A DNA stretch of 64,000 nucleotides from the NCBI GenBank assembly GCA_947495075.1, contig CANLXH010000001.1, forward strand, positions 1,178,001 to 1,242,000. Direction: 5' to 3'. Each line of letters starts with the position of its first letter. Position 1 is the stretch's first letter. The notes below the pieces were generated by a model. The model was given only the letters and a program-made list of their open reading frames with translations, ran no database searches and was not told the DNA's origin. This DNA is from an uncultured Croceitalea sp. (GTDB lineage Bacteria > Bacteroidota > Bacteroidia > Flavobacteriales > Flavobacteriaceae). A program made the translations under genes and the position numbers. This document shows positions 46,773 to 55,419 of the stretch, one piece after another.

Positions 46773-46797
46773 AACCCCTAAATTTAGGGGTTTTTTT
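46773..46797 (+). terminator. Terminator of the exported peptide gene
   Basis: AACCCCTAAATTTAGGGGTT is a perfect 20-base palindrome followed by a run of T. It lies 22 bases after the stop codon. Confidence 0.85.
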
Positions 46798-46834
46798 ATG
46801 CAATAAATTCTAAAAACTGCTGTTATAGCTTTAG

Positions 46835-47374
46835 ATGGAAAAAAAGTACGTACTTCAAAAGAAGTTTTTGATTGAGGGTTTTATGGCTCTTTTAATTGCT
46901 TTGTCACCAATATTATACTATTCCTATAAATATCTTCCAATAAATAAAGAAGTTATTGACTTTTACATATTTGATGTTACATCAAATGGTTTTGTAGATG
47001 CATCAACAGCTATATATTGGTATCTATCCAAAATGATACCCATTTTGCTTTTAACAATTTGGTTTGTTACTAGCAAACAATGGTGGTATCATGCTATTTT
47101 AATACCCATAGCGATGTATTCTTTTCAATTGTTTTCTGCCATAAATACTTCAGATGATTTGGATGAAAACGAAATTCTCTATGTAGTCGCTGTCTCAATG
47201 GTAATTATACCGGTGGTCTATTTCATAAGAATAAAATTGGTTGATAAATATGTTCATGGCATTGATCTTAAAGCCATGGATACCGAGCTACAAATTTTAA
47301 AGGCTAAAGAAGAACTGCGCAAAGAACGTGAGAAATTAGAGCAGCGTAAAGAGACACTCTCAAAAAAAATGTAA
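46835..47374 (+). CDS. Integral membrane protein of unknown function (179 aa)
   Basis: Four hydrophobic segments (about 13-30, 62-80, 86-104 and 116-134) are followed by a highly charged helix (about 147-178) with a coiled-coil pattern of Glu, Lys and Arg that should face the cytoplasm. No known domain is recognised. It lies after the peptide gene's terminator and 27 bases before alanine dehydrogenase on the same strand, so it may be the first gene of a three-gene unit with ald and the small anchored protein. Confidence 0.75.
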   Translation: MEKKYVLQKKFLIEGFMALLIALSPILYYSYKYLPINKEVIDFYIFDVTSNGFVDASTAIYWYLSKMIPILLLTIWFVTSKQWWYHAILIPIAMYSFQLFSAINTSDDLDENEILYVVAVSMVIIPVVYFIRIKLVDKYVHGIDLKAMDTELQILKAKEELRKEREKLEQRKETLSKKM

Positions 47375-47401
47375 ATTTGAGTTAGGTTCAATTTACAACT
47401 A

Positions 47402-48601
47402 ATGGCACAACCATCCTCACCGTTTAGCAAACAACAATTATTACCACAAGAAGAAACTTTAGAAGTCCTTAAACAAAAAGGGGAACTTTTTATTGGTTTG
47501 CCTAAAGAAAATCAATTTCAAGAAAGACGTATTTGCCTTACTCCAGATGCCGTAAATGCCATTACTGCCCATGGACATCGGGTATTAATAGAAACTGGTG
47601 CTGGGGAAGGTGCTAATTATTCAGACTTAGATTATACCAATGCCGGCGCAGAAATTACAAAAGACACCAAAAAAGTATTTGCCTGCCCCATTATTTTAAA
47701 AGTGGAGCCCCCTACTCTAGCAGAGATTAACATGCTAAATCCCCAGACTATTGTTATTTCTGCATTACAGATTAAAACGCAAAATAAAAAGTACTTTGAG
47801 GAACTTGCTAAAAAGAGAATCACTGCCATTGCGTTTGAGTACATTCGTGATGAAGATGGAAAATACCCTGCAGTGCGTTCGCTTAGTGAGATTGCTGGCA
47901 TCTCGTCTATCCTTGTAGCCTCAGAACTAATGGCTGCTACCAACAAAGGCAATGGGCTTATGTTTGGGAACATTAGTGGTGTTCCCCCTGTAGAAGTTGT
48001 GATTATTGGCGCAGGAACCGTTGGAGAATTTGCTGCCCGTTCTGCCCTTGGTCTTGGTGCCAACATTAAAGTGTTTGATAACTCTATTACCAAGCTGCGT
48101 AACATCCAAACAAATTTGAATCAAACGGTTTATACATCTACCATACAACCCAAAAATTTATTAAAGGCATTAAAACGTTGCGATGTAGCTATTGGGGCGA
48201 CAAGAGGGCAAGATAGATCGCCTGTTGTAGTTTCCAATTCTATGGTAGAAAACATGAAAAAAGGTGCCGTAATTATAGATGTAAGCATAGATACCGGAGG
48301 TTGTTTTGAATCTTCTGAAGTAACTACACATGCTAAACCAACAGTGGAAAAGTATGGAGTAATCCATTATGGAGTGCCTAATATCCCTTCTAGATATCCT
48401 AGGACTTCTACTATTTCTATAAGTAATATCTTTACACCTTATTTACTTAAACTAGGTGAAGATGGAGGTTTAGAACATTCGCTTCGGTTTGATAAAGGTT
48501 TACGCAATGGTTTGTATATGTACCATGGTATTCTTACTAACAAATCTGTAGGTGATTGGTTTGGTCTTTCTTATAACGATATCAATTTTTTAATTTTTTA
48601 G
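47402..48601 (+). CDS. ald: Alanine dehydrogenase
   Basis: 399 residues. The AlaDH/PNT N-terminal domain has GLPKENQFQERRICLTP, the catalytic Lys region in LKVEPP and the His in TAHGHRVLIE. The Rossmann part has VIIGAGTVGEFAARSA, the NAD site. It interconverts alanine with pyruvate and ammonia. The sequence is longer at the N-terminus than the Bacillus enzyme (about 25 residues), as in other Bacteroidota. It precedes a small membrane-anchored gene by 6 bases. Confidence 0.93.
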   Translation: MAQPSSPFSKQQLLPQEETLEVLKQKGELFIGLPKENQFQERRICLTPDAVNAITAHGHRVLIETGAGEGANYSDLDYTNAGAEITKDTKKVFACPIILKVEPPTLAEINMLNPQTIVISALQIKTQNKKYFEELAKKRITAIAFEYIRDEDGKYPAVRSLSEIAGISSILVASELMAATNKGNGLMFGNISGVPPVEVVIIGAGTVGEFAARSALGLGANIKVFDNSITKLRNIQTNLNQTVYTSTIQPKNLLKALKRCDVAIGATRGQDRSPVVVSNSMVENMKKGAVIIDVSIDTGGCFESSEVTTHAKPTVEKYGVIHYGVPNIPSRYPRTSTISISNIFTPYLLKLGEDGGLEHSLRFDKGLRNGLYMYHGILTNKSVGDWFGLSYNDINFLIF

Positions 48602-48607
48602 ATTTTA

Positions 48608-48982
48608 ATGGCTTTTATAAAACGTTTAGGTTGGTACCTCGTTGGAGTTTCCATAGGTCTTGTCTTTCTAGCATTTATTCTTAAGAACAAATCTGGAGAA
48701 GAAGGTATCGATTTTTGTTACTTACCCAATTGTAGGGTTTTAAAAGATTTTAAATCCAAACCAATCACGTATTCCAATAAAGCTGAGGAGCAAATGGCAA
48801 CTATGCAATTAGACAGCTTGTTTTTTTCTAATGCTTTTACAGATGGTGATGTAGATTTTGGCAAAAGTGATACCAATGCACAACCTTGCAAAATTTACTT
48901 TGTGAATTTTAAAGAGAAAGAGATTGAATTAAAAAATTGTGAGACAGGGGTTGTTATAGAGAATATTACTGGGAAAAAGTAA
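48608..48982 (+). CDS. Small membrane-anchored protein, conserved next to ald
   Basis: 124 residues. One N-terminal membrane helix (about 7-25) is followed by a small soluble domain with CYLPNCRVLKD and a later PCKIYFVNFKEKEIELKNCE; four Cys lie in the soluble part. From memory it resembles DUF4258-type flavobacterial proteins; I am not certain. The 6-base gap to ald suggests co-transcription. Function unknown. Confidence 0.72.
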   Translation: MAFIKRLGWYLVGVSIGLVFLAFILKNKSGEEGIDFCYLPNCRVLKDFKSKPITYSNKAEEQMATMQLDSLFFSNAFTDGDVDFGKSDTNAQPCKIYFVNFKEKEIELKNCETGVVIENITGKK

Positions 48983-48997
48983 GAAACCTATTTGCAG

Positions 48998-49115
48998 GAT
49001 TTCTCAATCGCTACGCTCATGTCGAAATGACTGTTGAATCCGTTTAAATCTTTTAGAAGGATTAGAAATAAAACATCCTGTCGTTTCGAACCGAATGTAA
49101 TGAGCGTGAGAAATC
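48998..49115. repeat. Dispersed imperfect palindromic repeat, copy 2
   Basis: The left arm (48998-49031) begins GATTTCTCAATCGC and ends GTCGAAATGAC. The right arm (49080-49115) begins GTCGTTTCGAA and ends GAGCGTGAGAAATCT. It shares its core with the copy at 10678-10755. Like that copy it lies directly after a gene and between convergent genes (the ald unit and the proline dehydrogenase gene), and it may serve as a terminator. Confidence 0.8.
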
Positions 49116-49183
49116 TAAAACCTTGTATAGATGGTTCTATATCAGAGTAAAATACCTCATATAGTAATAAATAATTAAAGCAG

Positions 49184-50365
49184 TTAAATCTTTCTACGTT
49201 TCTTTTCTCTTTTTAATAAATCCAATTCTCGTGTTGTTTGCCCTGCAACCGAAGTGTTTTCTTCGGCTCTTCGAATAAGGTAAGGCATTACATCCTTTAC
49301 TGGTCCAAAAGGCAAATACTTGGCCACATTATAGCCATGCTCTGCCAGATTAAATGAGATATGATCACTCATCCCAAAAAGCTGTCCAAACCAAACTCTT
49401 GAGTCTTCGTTTGCAATATTAGCATTCTTCATCAATTCCATTAAACGATAAGAACTATCTTCATTGTGAGTGCCAACAAACAGGGAAATTACTTCTAAAT
49501 TACCCAACATATACTCTACGGCAGCATCAAAATTTTTATCCGTAGCCTTTTTTGAAGCGCAGATGGGTGTGGGATATCTAAATTCTTTTGCTCTTTCGTT
49601 TTCTTTTTCCATATATGCGCCACGGACTACTTTCATTCCTATTTTAAAATCCTCCGTAATAGCTTTTCGGTGTAGTTTTTTTAGGTAATCCAATCTATCC
49701 CATCGGTACATTTGTAAGGTGTTAAAAACAACAGCTTTCTTTTTATTGTACTTACGCATTAAGTCTTCTACAACTTGGTCAGCAGCATCTTGCATCCAAC
49801 TTTCTTCTCCATCAATCAATAAAGACACGTCTAAATCATAGGCTTTTTTACAAACCATATCAAATCTATTTATAACCCGTTGCCATTCTTGAGATTCATC
49901 TACTGTGAGTTTCTTGCCTTCTCCTATCTTTTGGTATAAGGCAAACCTTCCAAACCCCGTAGGCTTAAATACAGCAAAGGGGATGGCATCTTTCTCTTTT
50001 ACAAAATCTAAAATTTTTAAAATAGTTTCTAAGGCACTATCAAAAGGGTCATCCCCTTCTTGTCCTTCCACAGAATAATCCAATACAGAACAAACTCCTT
50101 TTTCATACATCTTGTCCACCACTGGCAGGCAGTCTTCTTCATTAACACCACCACAAAAATGGTCGAATACTGTTGCTCTTATAAGCCCTTCCACAGGAAG
50201 GTGTGCTTTTATTGCAAAATTGGTCATTGCGGTCCCTATACGCACCAATGGCTCATTAGCAATCATTTTAAAAAGAAAATAAGCTCTTTCTAGCTGAGAA
50301 TCTGTTTTTAATTGAAAGGCAGTTGCCGTATTCTCAAAAATCCGCTCCATATTTAATGAATTCAT
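49184..50365 (-). CDS. putA: Proline dehydrogenase
   Basis: 393 residues, single-function PRODH (no P5C dehydrogenase domain). FAD-barrel motifs are present: VFKPTGFGR, LLIDGEESW, VVRGAYMEKE, VGTHNEDS and the C-terminal YLIRRAEENTSV that binds the substrate carboxylate. It oxidises proline to pyrroline-5-carboxylate, passing electrons to the quinone pool. The symbol putA is used broadly here; many genomes call this form prodh. A TATATTTG box at 50373-50380 (minus strand) lies 8 bases upstream of the ATG, so the message may be nearly leaderless. Confidence 0.93.
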   Translation of the reverse strand: MNSLNMERIFENTATAFQLKTDSQLERAYFLFKMIANEPLVRIGTAMTNFAIKAHLPVEGLIRATVFDHFCGGVNEEDCLPVVDKMYEKGVCSVLDYSVEGQEGDDPFDSALETILKILDFVKEKDAIPFAVFKPTGFGRFALYQKIGEGKKLTVDESQEWQRVINRFDMVCKKAYDLDVSLLIDGEESWMQDAADQVVEDLMRKYNKKKAVVFNTLQMYRWDRLDYLKKLHRKAITEDFKIGMKVVRGAYMEKENERAKEFRYPTPICASKKATDKNFDAAVEYMLGNLEVISLFVGTHNEDSSYRLMELMKNANIANEDSRVWFGQLFGMSDHISFNLAEHGYNVAKYLPFGPVKDVMPYLIRRAEENTSVAGQTTRELDLLKREKKRRKI

Positions 50366-50372
50366 AAAGAAT

Positions 50373-50380
50373 CAAATATA
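50373..50380 (-). promoter_or_regulatory. -7 box directly upstream of proline dehydrogenase
   Basis: TATATTTG on the minus strand is an exact TAnnTTTG match. The implied start site falls almost on the ATG at 50365. An in-frame ATG at 50350 would have a short leader instead. No TTG is seen at -33 spacing. Confidence 0.3.
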
Positions 50381-50441
50381 AGAACGGTTATCATATTATT
50401 ATATATAAAATAAGTCTTTATTTTGCTTTATAATTTGATTA

Positions 50442-51497
50442 ATGGAAACAGTTTCTACATCTACGTATGATGTTCATTTTACTGAGGTTGCTAAAGCAAC
50501 TATAAGGCAGTTTTTAAAGAATACCTACTACTCAAAGATTTTTGTTTTGGTTGATACAAATACCAAAAGCAATTGTCTAACTACTTTTAAAAATATTATC
50601 GAACGCGATGTAGATGAAGTCATCGAAATAAAACCTGGAGAGGGATATAAAGACATAGCTTCGTGTTTAAAAGTTTGGCAGGAATTATCAGATTTAGGAG
50701 CGGATAGAAAAAGTTTACTAATTAATCTTGGAGGTGGCGTAGTAACAGATTTAGGAGGTTTTGTAGCTTCAACATATAAAAGAGGTATAGATTTTATAAA
50801 CATACCTACTACCTTGCTTGCGATGGTAGATGCATCAATAGGTGGTAAAACTGGTGTTGATTTAGGTGTTTTAAAAAATCAAATCGGTGTAATAAACCAG
50901 CCAAAAATGGTTTTAATTTTTCCAAACTTCTTAAAAACTCTAGAAGAAAGGCAACTTAATAGTGGTTTTGCGGAAATGCTAAAACACGGATTAATAAGTG
51001 ATTCTAATTATTGGGCTGAACTTAACAGTAGTGATAACTTTTCTAATACTAAATATATTCAAAAGTCGGTCTTAATAAAAAATGAGGTCGTTCAACAAGA
51101 CCCAACTGAACAAGGCATCCGAAAAAAATTAAATTTTGGACATACTATTGGGCATGCAATTGAATCTTATTTCTTAAAAAAGTCAGAATTAGAAACTTTA
51201 TTACATGGCGAAGCTATAGCGGTAGGTATGATTTTAGAAGCTTATTTTTCGCATGAGCTATGTGGGTTATCAAAAGTTGACCTAAATGAAATAAAGACTA
51301 GTTTTCGAAAAAATTTTAATAAGATAACATTCTCAAGTGATGATATTGAAGTTATAATTGACCTACTGAAGCACGATAAAAAGAATAGCCATGGTAATAT
51401 AAATTTTGTACTACTTACAGAAATTGGCTCAACTACTTTAGATGTAAAAGTTCCAGAAGATTTATTTCCTAAAGCATTCGCTTACTACAGAGAATAA
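50442..51497 (+). CDS. aroB: 3-dehydroquinate synthase
   Basis: 351 residues. NAD-binding GGGVVTDLGGF, DASIGGKTGVD, and the metal ligands in GFAEMLKHG, NFGHTIGHAIE and LLHGEAIAVGM are all present. It cyclises DAHP to dehydroquinate, the second step of the shikimate pathway. Divergent from proline dehydrogenase with a 76-base gap. No other aro gene is in the window. Confidence 0.96.
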   Translation: METVSTSTYDVHFTEVAKATIRQFLKNTYYSKIFVLVDTNTKSNCLTTFKNIIERDVDEVIEIKPGEGYKDIASCLKVWQELSDLGADRKSLLINLGGGVVTDLGGFVASTYKRGIDFINIPTTLLAMVDASIGGKTGVDLGVLKNQIGVINQPKMVLIFPNFLKTLEERQLNSGFAEMLKHGLISDSNYWAELNSSDNFSNTKYIQKSVLIKNEVVQQDPTEQGIRKKLNFGHTIGHAIESYFLKKSELETLLHGEAIAVGMILEAYFSHELCGLSKVDLNEIKTSFRKNFNKITFSSDDIEVIIDLLKHDKKNSHGNINFVLLTEIGSTTLDVKVPEDLFPKAFAYYRE

Positions 51498-51592
51498 CTA
51501 GTACATATACTAAATTCTGCGATTGGCAACTCTTTAAAACATTGAAAATTAAAAATTCTTAGTTTAGGTAAAGTAAACTTAAATACCTACCT

Positions 51593-51925
51593 ATGAGGCG
51601 CATAATTATTGATTACAAAAAGTTAGACCATTCTTTAGCTGCTTTACTTATTGATATATATCCGCATGGTTATGGAGATGAGGATATCATTATATTAAGA
51701 AAACCAAATGGTGAAGTAGTTGAGGCAGTTGAAGTTAAGACTGAGGATACTATATATTTGGTAAAAATTAGCAAGAGCCTTTCCAATTTTATCTCCAATT
51801 TCGAGGAAAATATTGAAAAAAAGCTTACAAATGATACAAATACTGTTATTCTGGAAAATAATACTGAATCTAATCAAGAACTAGAAATGGATTCAGATTT
51901 AGATATAACTGAAGATTTGTATTAA
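51593..51925 (+). CDS. Small acidic flavobacterial protein (110 aa)
   Basis: A compact N-terminal part (about 1-75) with RRIIIDYKKLDHSL, YPHGYGDEDII and KTEDTIYLVKISKSL is followed by an acidic, Asn/Glu/Asp-rich tail. I recall relatives in many Flavobacteriaceae, often near aroB, with no assigned function. There is no signal or membrane helix. It ends 6 bases before the convergent DinB gene. Confidence 0.7.
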   Translation: MRRIIIDYKKLDHSLAALLIDIYPHGYGDEDIIILRKPNGEVVEAVEVKTEDTIYLVKISKSLSNFISNFEENIEKKLTNDTNTVILENNTESNQELEMDSDLDITEDLY

Positions 51926-51931
51926 TCTTGG

Positions 51932-52447
51932 TTATAGATACCGTTCTTCTATAATACGTTTATGATGCTTTAGGTGTCCACAAATTATAAAACCTAAGGC
52001 TCTTACACTCATTTTGCTTCCACTGGCATTACCAATGCTTGTTAACTCTTCATGATTGAAAGAATTAAACAAGGTAATAGTGGCATTTCTTATTGCTTTA
52101 AACTCTTCTGCAATAGATTCCTTGCTCCTTTCATTAGCTCTGCTATTAGGAACATATAAATCTTGGTCAAAACCAGGTATTTCTGTGGTGTCTTTTCTCG
52201 CAAATCGTAATGCTCTGTATTGAAAAATGCGTTCTGCATCCAACAAATGAATTAACACTTCTGCTATTGACCATTTATTAGCATCATAAGCATGTTTTAG
52301 TTTTTCATTTGGCACCTTATTGATAAACGTTGAAAAGGATTCTAAATCATCATTAAGACAGGTCAATAAATCAACTTTTCCTAATGTTGAAATATAAGGC
52401 TGGTAATAAGCATTGTATTCCTTAGAATTTAATGAAGTACTATTCAT
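51932..52447 (-). CDS. DinB-family protein (DinB/YfiT-like)
   Basis: 171 residues, a four-helix bundle with a metal-binding triad of His residues (seen in EVLIHLLDAERIFQ and CGHLKHHKRII). DinB-like proteins include bacillithiol transferases and maleylpyruvate isomerase-type enzymes; thiol transfer is one possibility. It lies 8 bases after the Lrp/AsnC gene and is probably co-transcribed with it. Confidence 0.83.
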   Translation of the reverse strand: MNSTSLNSKEYNAYYQPYISTLGKVDLLTCLNDDLESFSTFINKVPNEKLKHAYDANKWSIAEVLIHLLDAERIFQYRALRFARKDTTEIPGFDQDLYVPNSRANERSKESIAEEFKAIRNATITLFNSFNHEELTSIGNASGSKMSVRALGFIICGHLKHHKRIIEERYL

Positions 52448-52455
52448 ACAACTAC

Positions 52456-52935
52456 TTATAACTCATTAAAAATGGTATGCATTAAACGTTTTTTATCATT
52501 TATGCTTTCCTCCAAAGAAATCATGGTTTCAGTACGGCTAATTCCATCAATATCGTCAATTTTAAAAATGATATTTTTAGCATGTGTAGTATCCTTAGCT
52601 CTAATTTTACAAAAGATATTAAACTTACCCGTTGTAATATGAGCAACAGTAACATTTGGTATTTGTGCCAAACGTTCTAATACAAATTTAGTTTGATGTG
52701 TTTTCTCTAAAAAAATACCAACATATGCAATAAAGGAATATCCAAGTTTAACATAGTCTAGGGTCAAAGAAGAGCCTCTTATTATCCCCGCTTCTTCCAT
52801 TTTCTTAACACGTACATGAACAGTTCCAGCAGATATCAATAATTTTTTAGCAATATCTGTAAATGGCGTTCTAGTATTATCAATTAGCATATCTAGAATC
52901 TGGTGATCTATCTCATCCAACTTTACTTTACTCAT
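52456..52935 (-). CDS. Lrp/AsnC-family transcription regulator
   Basis: 159 residues. N-terminal winged helix-turn-helix (about 4-60; LDEIDHQILDMLIDNTRTPFTDIAKKL, ISAGTVHVRVKKMEEAGII) and a C-terminal RAM ligand-binding domain (about 68-150). Such proteins are octameric feast/famine regulators responding to amino acids. Neighbours suggest amino-acid metabolism only weakly. A TAATTTTG box at 52953-52960 (minus strand) lies 18 bases upstream. Confidence 0.93.
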   Translation of the reverse strand: MSKVKLDEIDHQILDMLIDNTRTPFTDIAKKLLISAGTVHVRVKKMEEAGIIRGSSLTLDYVKLGYSFIAYVGIFLEKTHQTKFVLERLAQIPNVTVAHITTGKFNIFCKIRAKDTTHAKNIIFKIDDIDGISRTETMISLEESINDKKRLMHTIFNEL

Positions 52936-53125
52936 TTCAATAGTATTTTCAGCAAAATTAATGAATTATAAGATAAAATGTAAGAAAATTGATTTTTTTT
53001 TGAATAATATGTAATAAACGAAAAATATTTAACAAAATAAACTTCTTTTCCATCATTTATAAATTCAAATTCAAGTAGGTTTATATAAGCTTTAATTAAA
53101 CTGAGTATTTTAGTACTTTTCCAAA

Positions 53126-53503
53126 ATGAATAAACACATCTTAATTCCAATATTTTTTGTTATGTTTTTATCATGCCAAAAAGCTCCTGAACGCAATTGT
53201 AAAGATTTTAAAACTGGAACTTTTACTTTTACAAGTTTGGTTGAAGGCGACAGTCTTACCACAACTTTTGTAAGGGAAGGCAATATTGAGATTGATTATT
53301 TTAACAAAAAAGTTGACTCCTCAAGCATAAGATGGATAAATGATTGCGAATATATTTTAAAGCAACTAAATCCTAAAAGTAAAGAAGAAGAAAAGTCCAT
53401 TCACATAAAAATCTTGACTACTACAAATAGTTCTTATACATTTGAATTTAATGCTGTCGGGGATTCAAAAAAACTTAGAGGAACCGCGTATAAAAAACAC
53501 TAG
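53126..53503 (+). CDS. Small lipoprotein of unknown function (125 aa)
   Basis: Signal peptide with lipobox FLSC (Cys at about 17), then a 108-residue beta-rich domain with KTGTFTF, VREGNIEIDYF, RWINDCEYILK and ends in GTAYKKH. No enzyme motif. From memory, related flavobacterial lipoproteins are sometimes mislabelled topoisomerase IV. It lies 2 bases before the TerC gene, so the two form an operon. Confidence 0.8.
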   Translation: MNKHILIPIFFVMFLSCQKAPERNCKDFKTGTFTFTSLVEGDSLTTTFVREGNIEIDYFNKKVDSSSIRWINDCEYILKQLNPKSKEEEKSIHIKILTTTNSSYTFEFNAVGDSKKLRGTAYKKH

Positions 53504-53505
53504 CC

Positions 53506-54318
53506 ATGTTCGAAATATTTACAAGTCCTGACGCTTGGATTGCGTTATTAACACTTACATTTTTAGAAATTGTATTAGGTATAGACAATATCATTTTTAT
53601 ATCTATTGCAGCAGGTAAGCTAGAAAAAAAAGATAGAAAAAAGGCAACTAATCTTGGTTTAGTGTTAGCCATGGTAATGCGCGTTGTTTTACTTTTTGGA
53701 ATTACGTGGTTAACCTCGTTAAAAAAACCTTTTCTCGTACTCAGAGAGTCTTGGATTCATGGAGGAATAAGCTGGCAAGCATTAATTCTATTCATAGGTG
53801 GGTTATTCTTATTATACAAAAGCACAAAAGAAATTCGAGAAAAAATTGAAGACAAAGGGCATGATGAACGAGAGGTAAAAAAAGGAAGGTCAACTTCACT
53901 TACCAATGCAATAATTCAAATAACAATAATTAATATAGTTTTTTCATTTGACTCAATTTTAACCGCGATAGGAATGACTAACGGGATTTCTCCTAACCCG
54001 AATGATGCACTTGTCTTAATGATTGTAGCAGTAGTTATCTCTGTAATAATAATGATGCTTTTTGCTAATCCTGTTGGTGAATTTGTAAACAAACATCCGT
54101 CAATTCAAGTATTAGGATTATCCTTCTTAATTCTGATAGGTTTTATGCTTATTGCAGAAGCTGCCCACTTATCACATTTAGTAGTGTTTGATCAGGAAGT
54201 AGGAACCATTCCAAAAGGATATCTATATTTTTCAATTGCATTTTCATTAATGGTTGAATTCTTTGATATGCGAATGAAGAAAAATAAAAAGCCAGTCGAA
54301 GAAATTACTGAGAATTAA
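53506..54318 (+). CDS. TerC-family membrane protein
   Basis: 270 residues with seven to eight hydrophobic segments. The TerC/YkoY motif is ALLTLTFLEIVLGIDNIIFI near the N-terminus and VFSFDSILTAIGM near the middle; their acidic residues lie within the membrane. TerC proteins move or chaperone metals such as Mn2+ in exported proteins. It follows the lipoprotein gene by 2 bases and is closed by a strong bidirectional terminator. Confidence 0.9.
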   Translation: MFEIFTSPDAWIALLTLTFLEIVLGIDNIIFISIAAGKLEKKDRKKATNLGLVLAMVMRVVLLFGITWLTSLKKPFLVLRESWIHGGISWQALILFIGGLFLLYKSTKEIREKIEDKGHDEREVKKGRSTSLTNAIIQITIINIVFSFDSILTAIGMTNGISPNPNDALVLMIVAVVISVIIMMLFANPVGEFVNKHPSIQVLGLSFLILIGFMLIAEAAHLSHLVVFDQEVGTIPKGYLYFSIAFSLMVEFFDMRMKKNKKPVEEITEN

Positions 54319-54336
54319 AACTATTCGAAAATGTCT

Positions 54337-54372
54337 AATAAAAGAGCCTGCAAACATGCAGGCTCTTTTATT
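54337..54372. terminator. Bidirectional terminator
   Basis: AATAAAAGAGCCTGCA pairs with TGCAGGCTCTTTTATT (16 pairs) around AACA, with T-runs on both strands. It separates convergent TerC and sterol-desaturase genes. Confidence 0.92.
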
Positions 54373-54395
54373 TTATTCAAATGCATTTATTAGTA

Positions 54396-55352
54396 CTAAT
54401 TAGGACGGCTAAAAGCTATCTCTGGATTTTGGTTCTTTTGTTTTTCAAACAGTCGCTGCTGCTGTTTTACAGTCATAGTACTACCATCGTGACTCCAGCC
54501 AGGGGGTCCAAATACATACATTAGTTTATCCGAAATTTTATTGGATTTTTTAGTATCGTTCCAAATATCTTTGAATTCATGAGTTAAAATAACCAAGGGG
54601 TTATACGAATCTGGTGAATGAATTACACCGTACTTTACATCAACATCATCATCCAGTTCTTTCCAAGTTCCGAACATTTTGTCGAATATATTTAGGAATC
54701 CACCATGGTTCTTATCCAAATATTCTACATTCTGGGCATGATGTACTTGGTGCATGGTATGTGTATTAAAAATCTTCTCGATAAAGCCCATTTTGGGAAC
54801 ATAGACCGAGTGTAACTGGAATTGCCATAAAGCTTCAATACCTAGACATACAACAACCATTTCTGGCGGAAACCCTAGTGCGGGCATCCACATATAAAAC
54901 AGAGGCTTGTATAGAATGGTAAACCATCCATTTCTAACTGCAGTCCCTAAATTAAAATTATCAGAGGAATGGTGCACAATATGTGCAGCCCATAGAATTC
55001 GGATTTCATGATTGGCACGATGAAACCAATAATACGTAAAATCATCTGCCAACATACATAGTAGCCATGCATACCACACATACCCAAAAGACTCATATCC
55101 TAAAAAATTCTGCCTAATACCATTGATCTCTGGATTACAAAGTTCATAGACACCTTCAAAAAGAACAATAGCGAAGATAACCTTAAACAAAGGACCTAAA
55201 AATGCAGAGACAATTCCCATAAACCCACTAGCTGCTAAATCTTTCCAGTTGTATAAATGGTCATCCCCATGTGTTTTACTGTACGTTAATTCAAATAAGA
55301 TAAAAGCAATAAAAACGGGCACTCCGTAGACTAACGGGTTAGTAAAATCCAT
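54396..55352 (-). CDS. Sterol desaturase / fatty acid hydroxylase family protein
   Basis: 318 residues with four or more membrane helices. The di-iron histidine boxes are visible: HRANHE, HIVHHSSDNFN and HTMHQVHHAQN. Bacterial members oxidise lipids or carotenoids; the substrate here is unknown. It is a single gene flanked by a terminator on one side and the parC 3' end on the other. Confidence 0.9.
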   Translation of the reverse strand: MDFTNPLVYGVPVFIAFILFELTYSKTHGDDHLYNWKDLAASGFMGIVSAFLGPLFKVIFAIVLFEGVYELCNPEINGIRQNFLGYESFGYVWYAWLLCMLADDFTYYWFHRANHEIRILWAAHIVHHSSDNFNLGTAVRNGWFTILYKPLFYMWMPALGFPPEMVVVCLGIEALWQFQLHSVYVPKMGFIEKIFNTHTMHQVHHAQNVEYLDKNHGGFLNIFDKMFGTWKELDDDVDVKYGVIHSPDSYNPLVILTHEFKDIWNDTKKSNKISDKLMYVFGPPGWSHDGSTMTVKQQQRLFEKQKNQNPEIAFSRPN

Positions 55353-55419
55353 ATATTCAATTATGTAATTGGGTTAGTGTGAAATTAATAGTTGATGGTA
55401 AAATAGGTAGAAATAAGTT

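Noticed and set aside
46773-46792. 20-base palindrome considered as an operator for the gene at 46835
   Set aside because: The T-run directly after it and its place after a stop codon make it a terminator.
47632-48105. 157-codon open frame antisense to ald
   Set aside because: It is a shadow of alanine dehydrogenase, rich in Ser and Ile as expected from reversed Bacteroidota codons.
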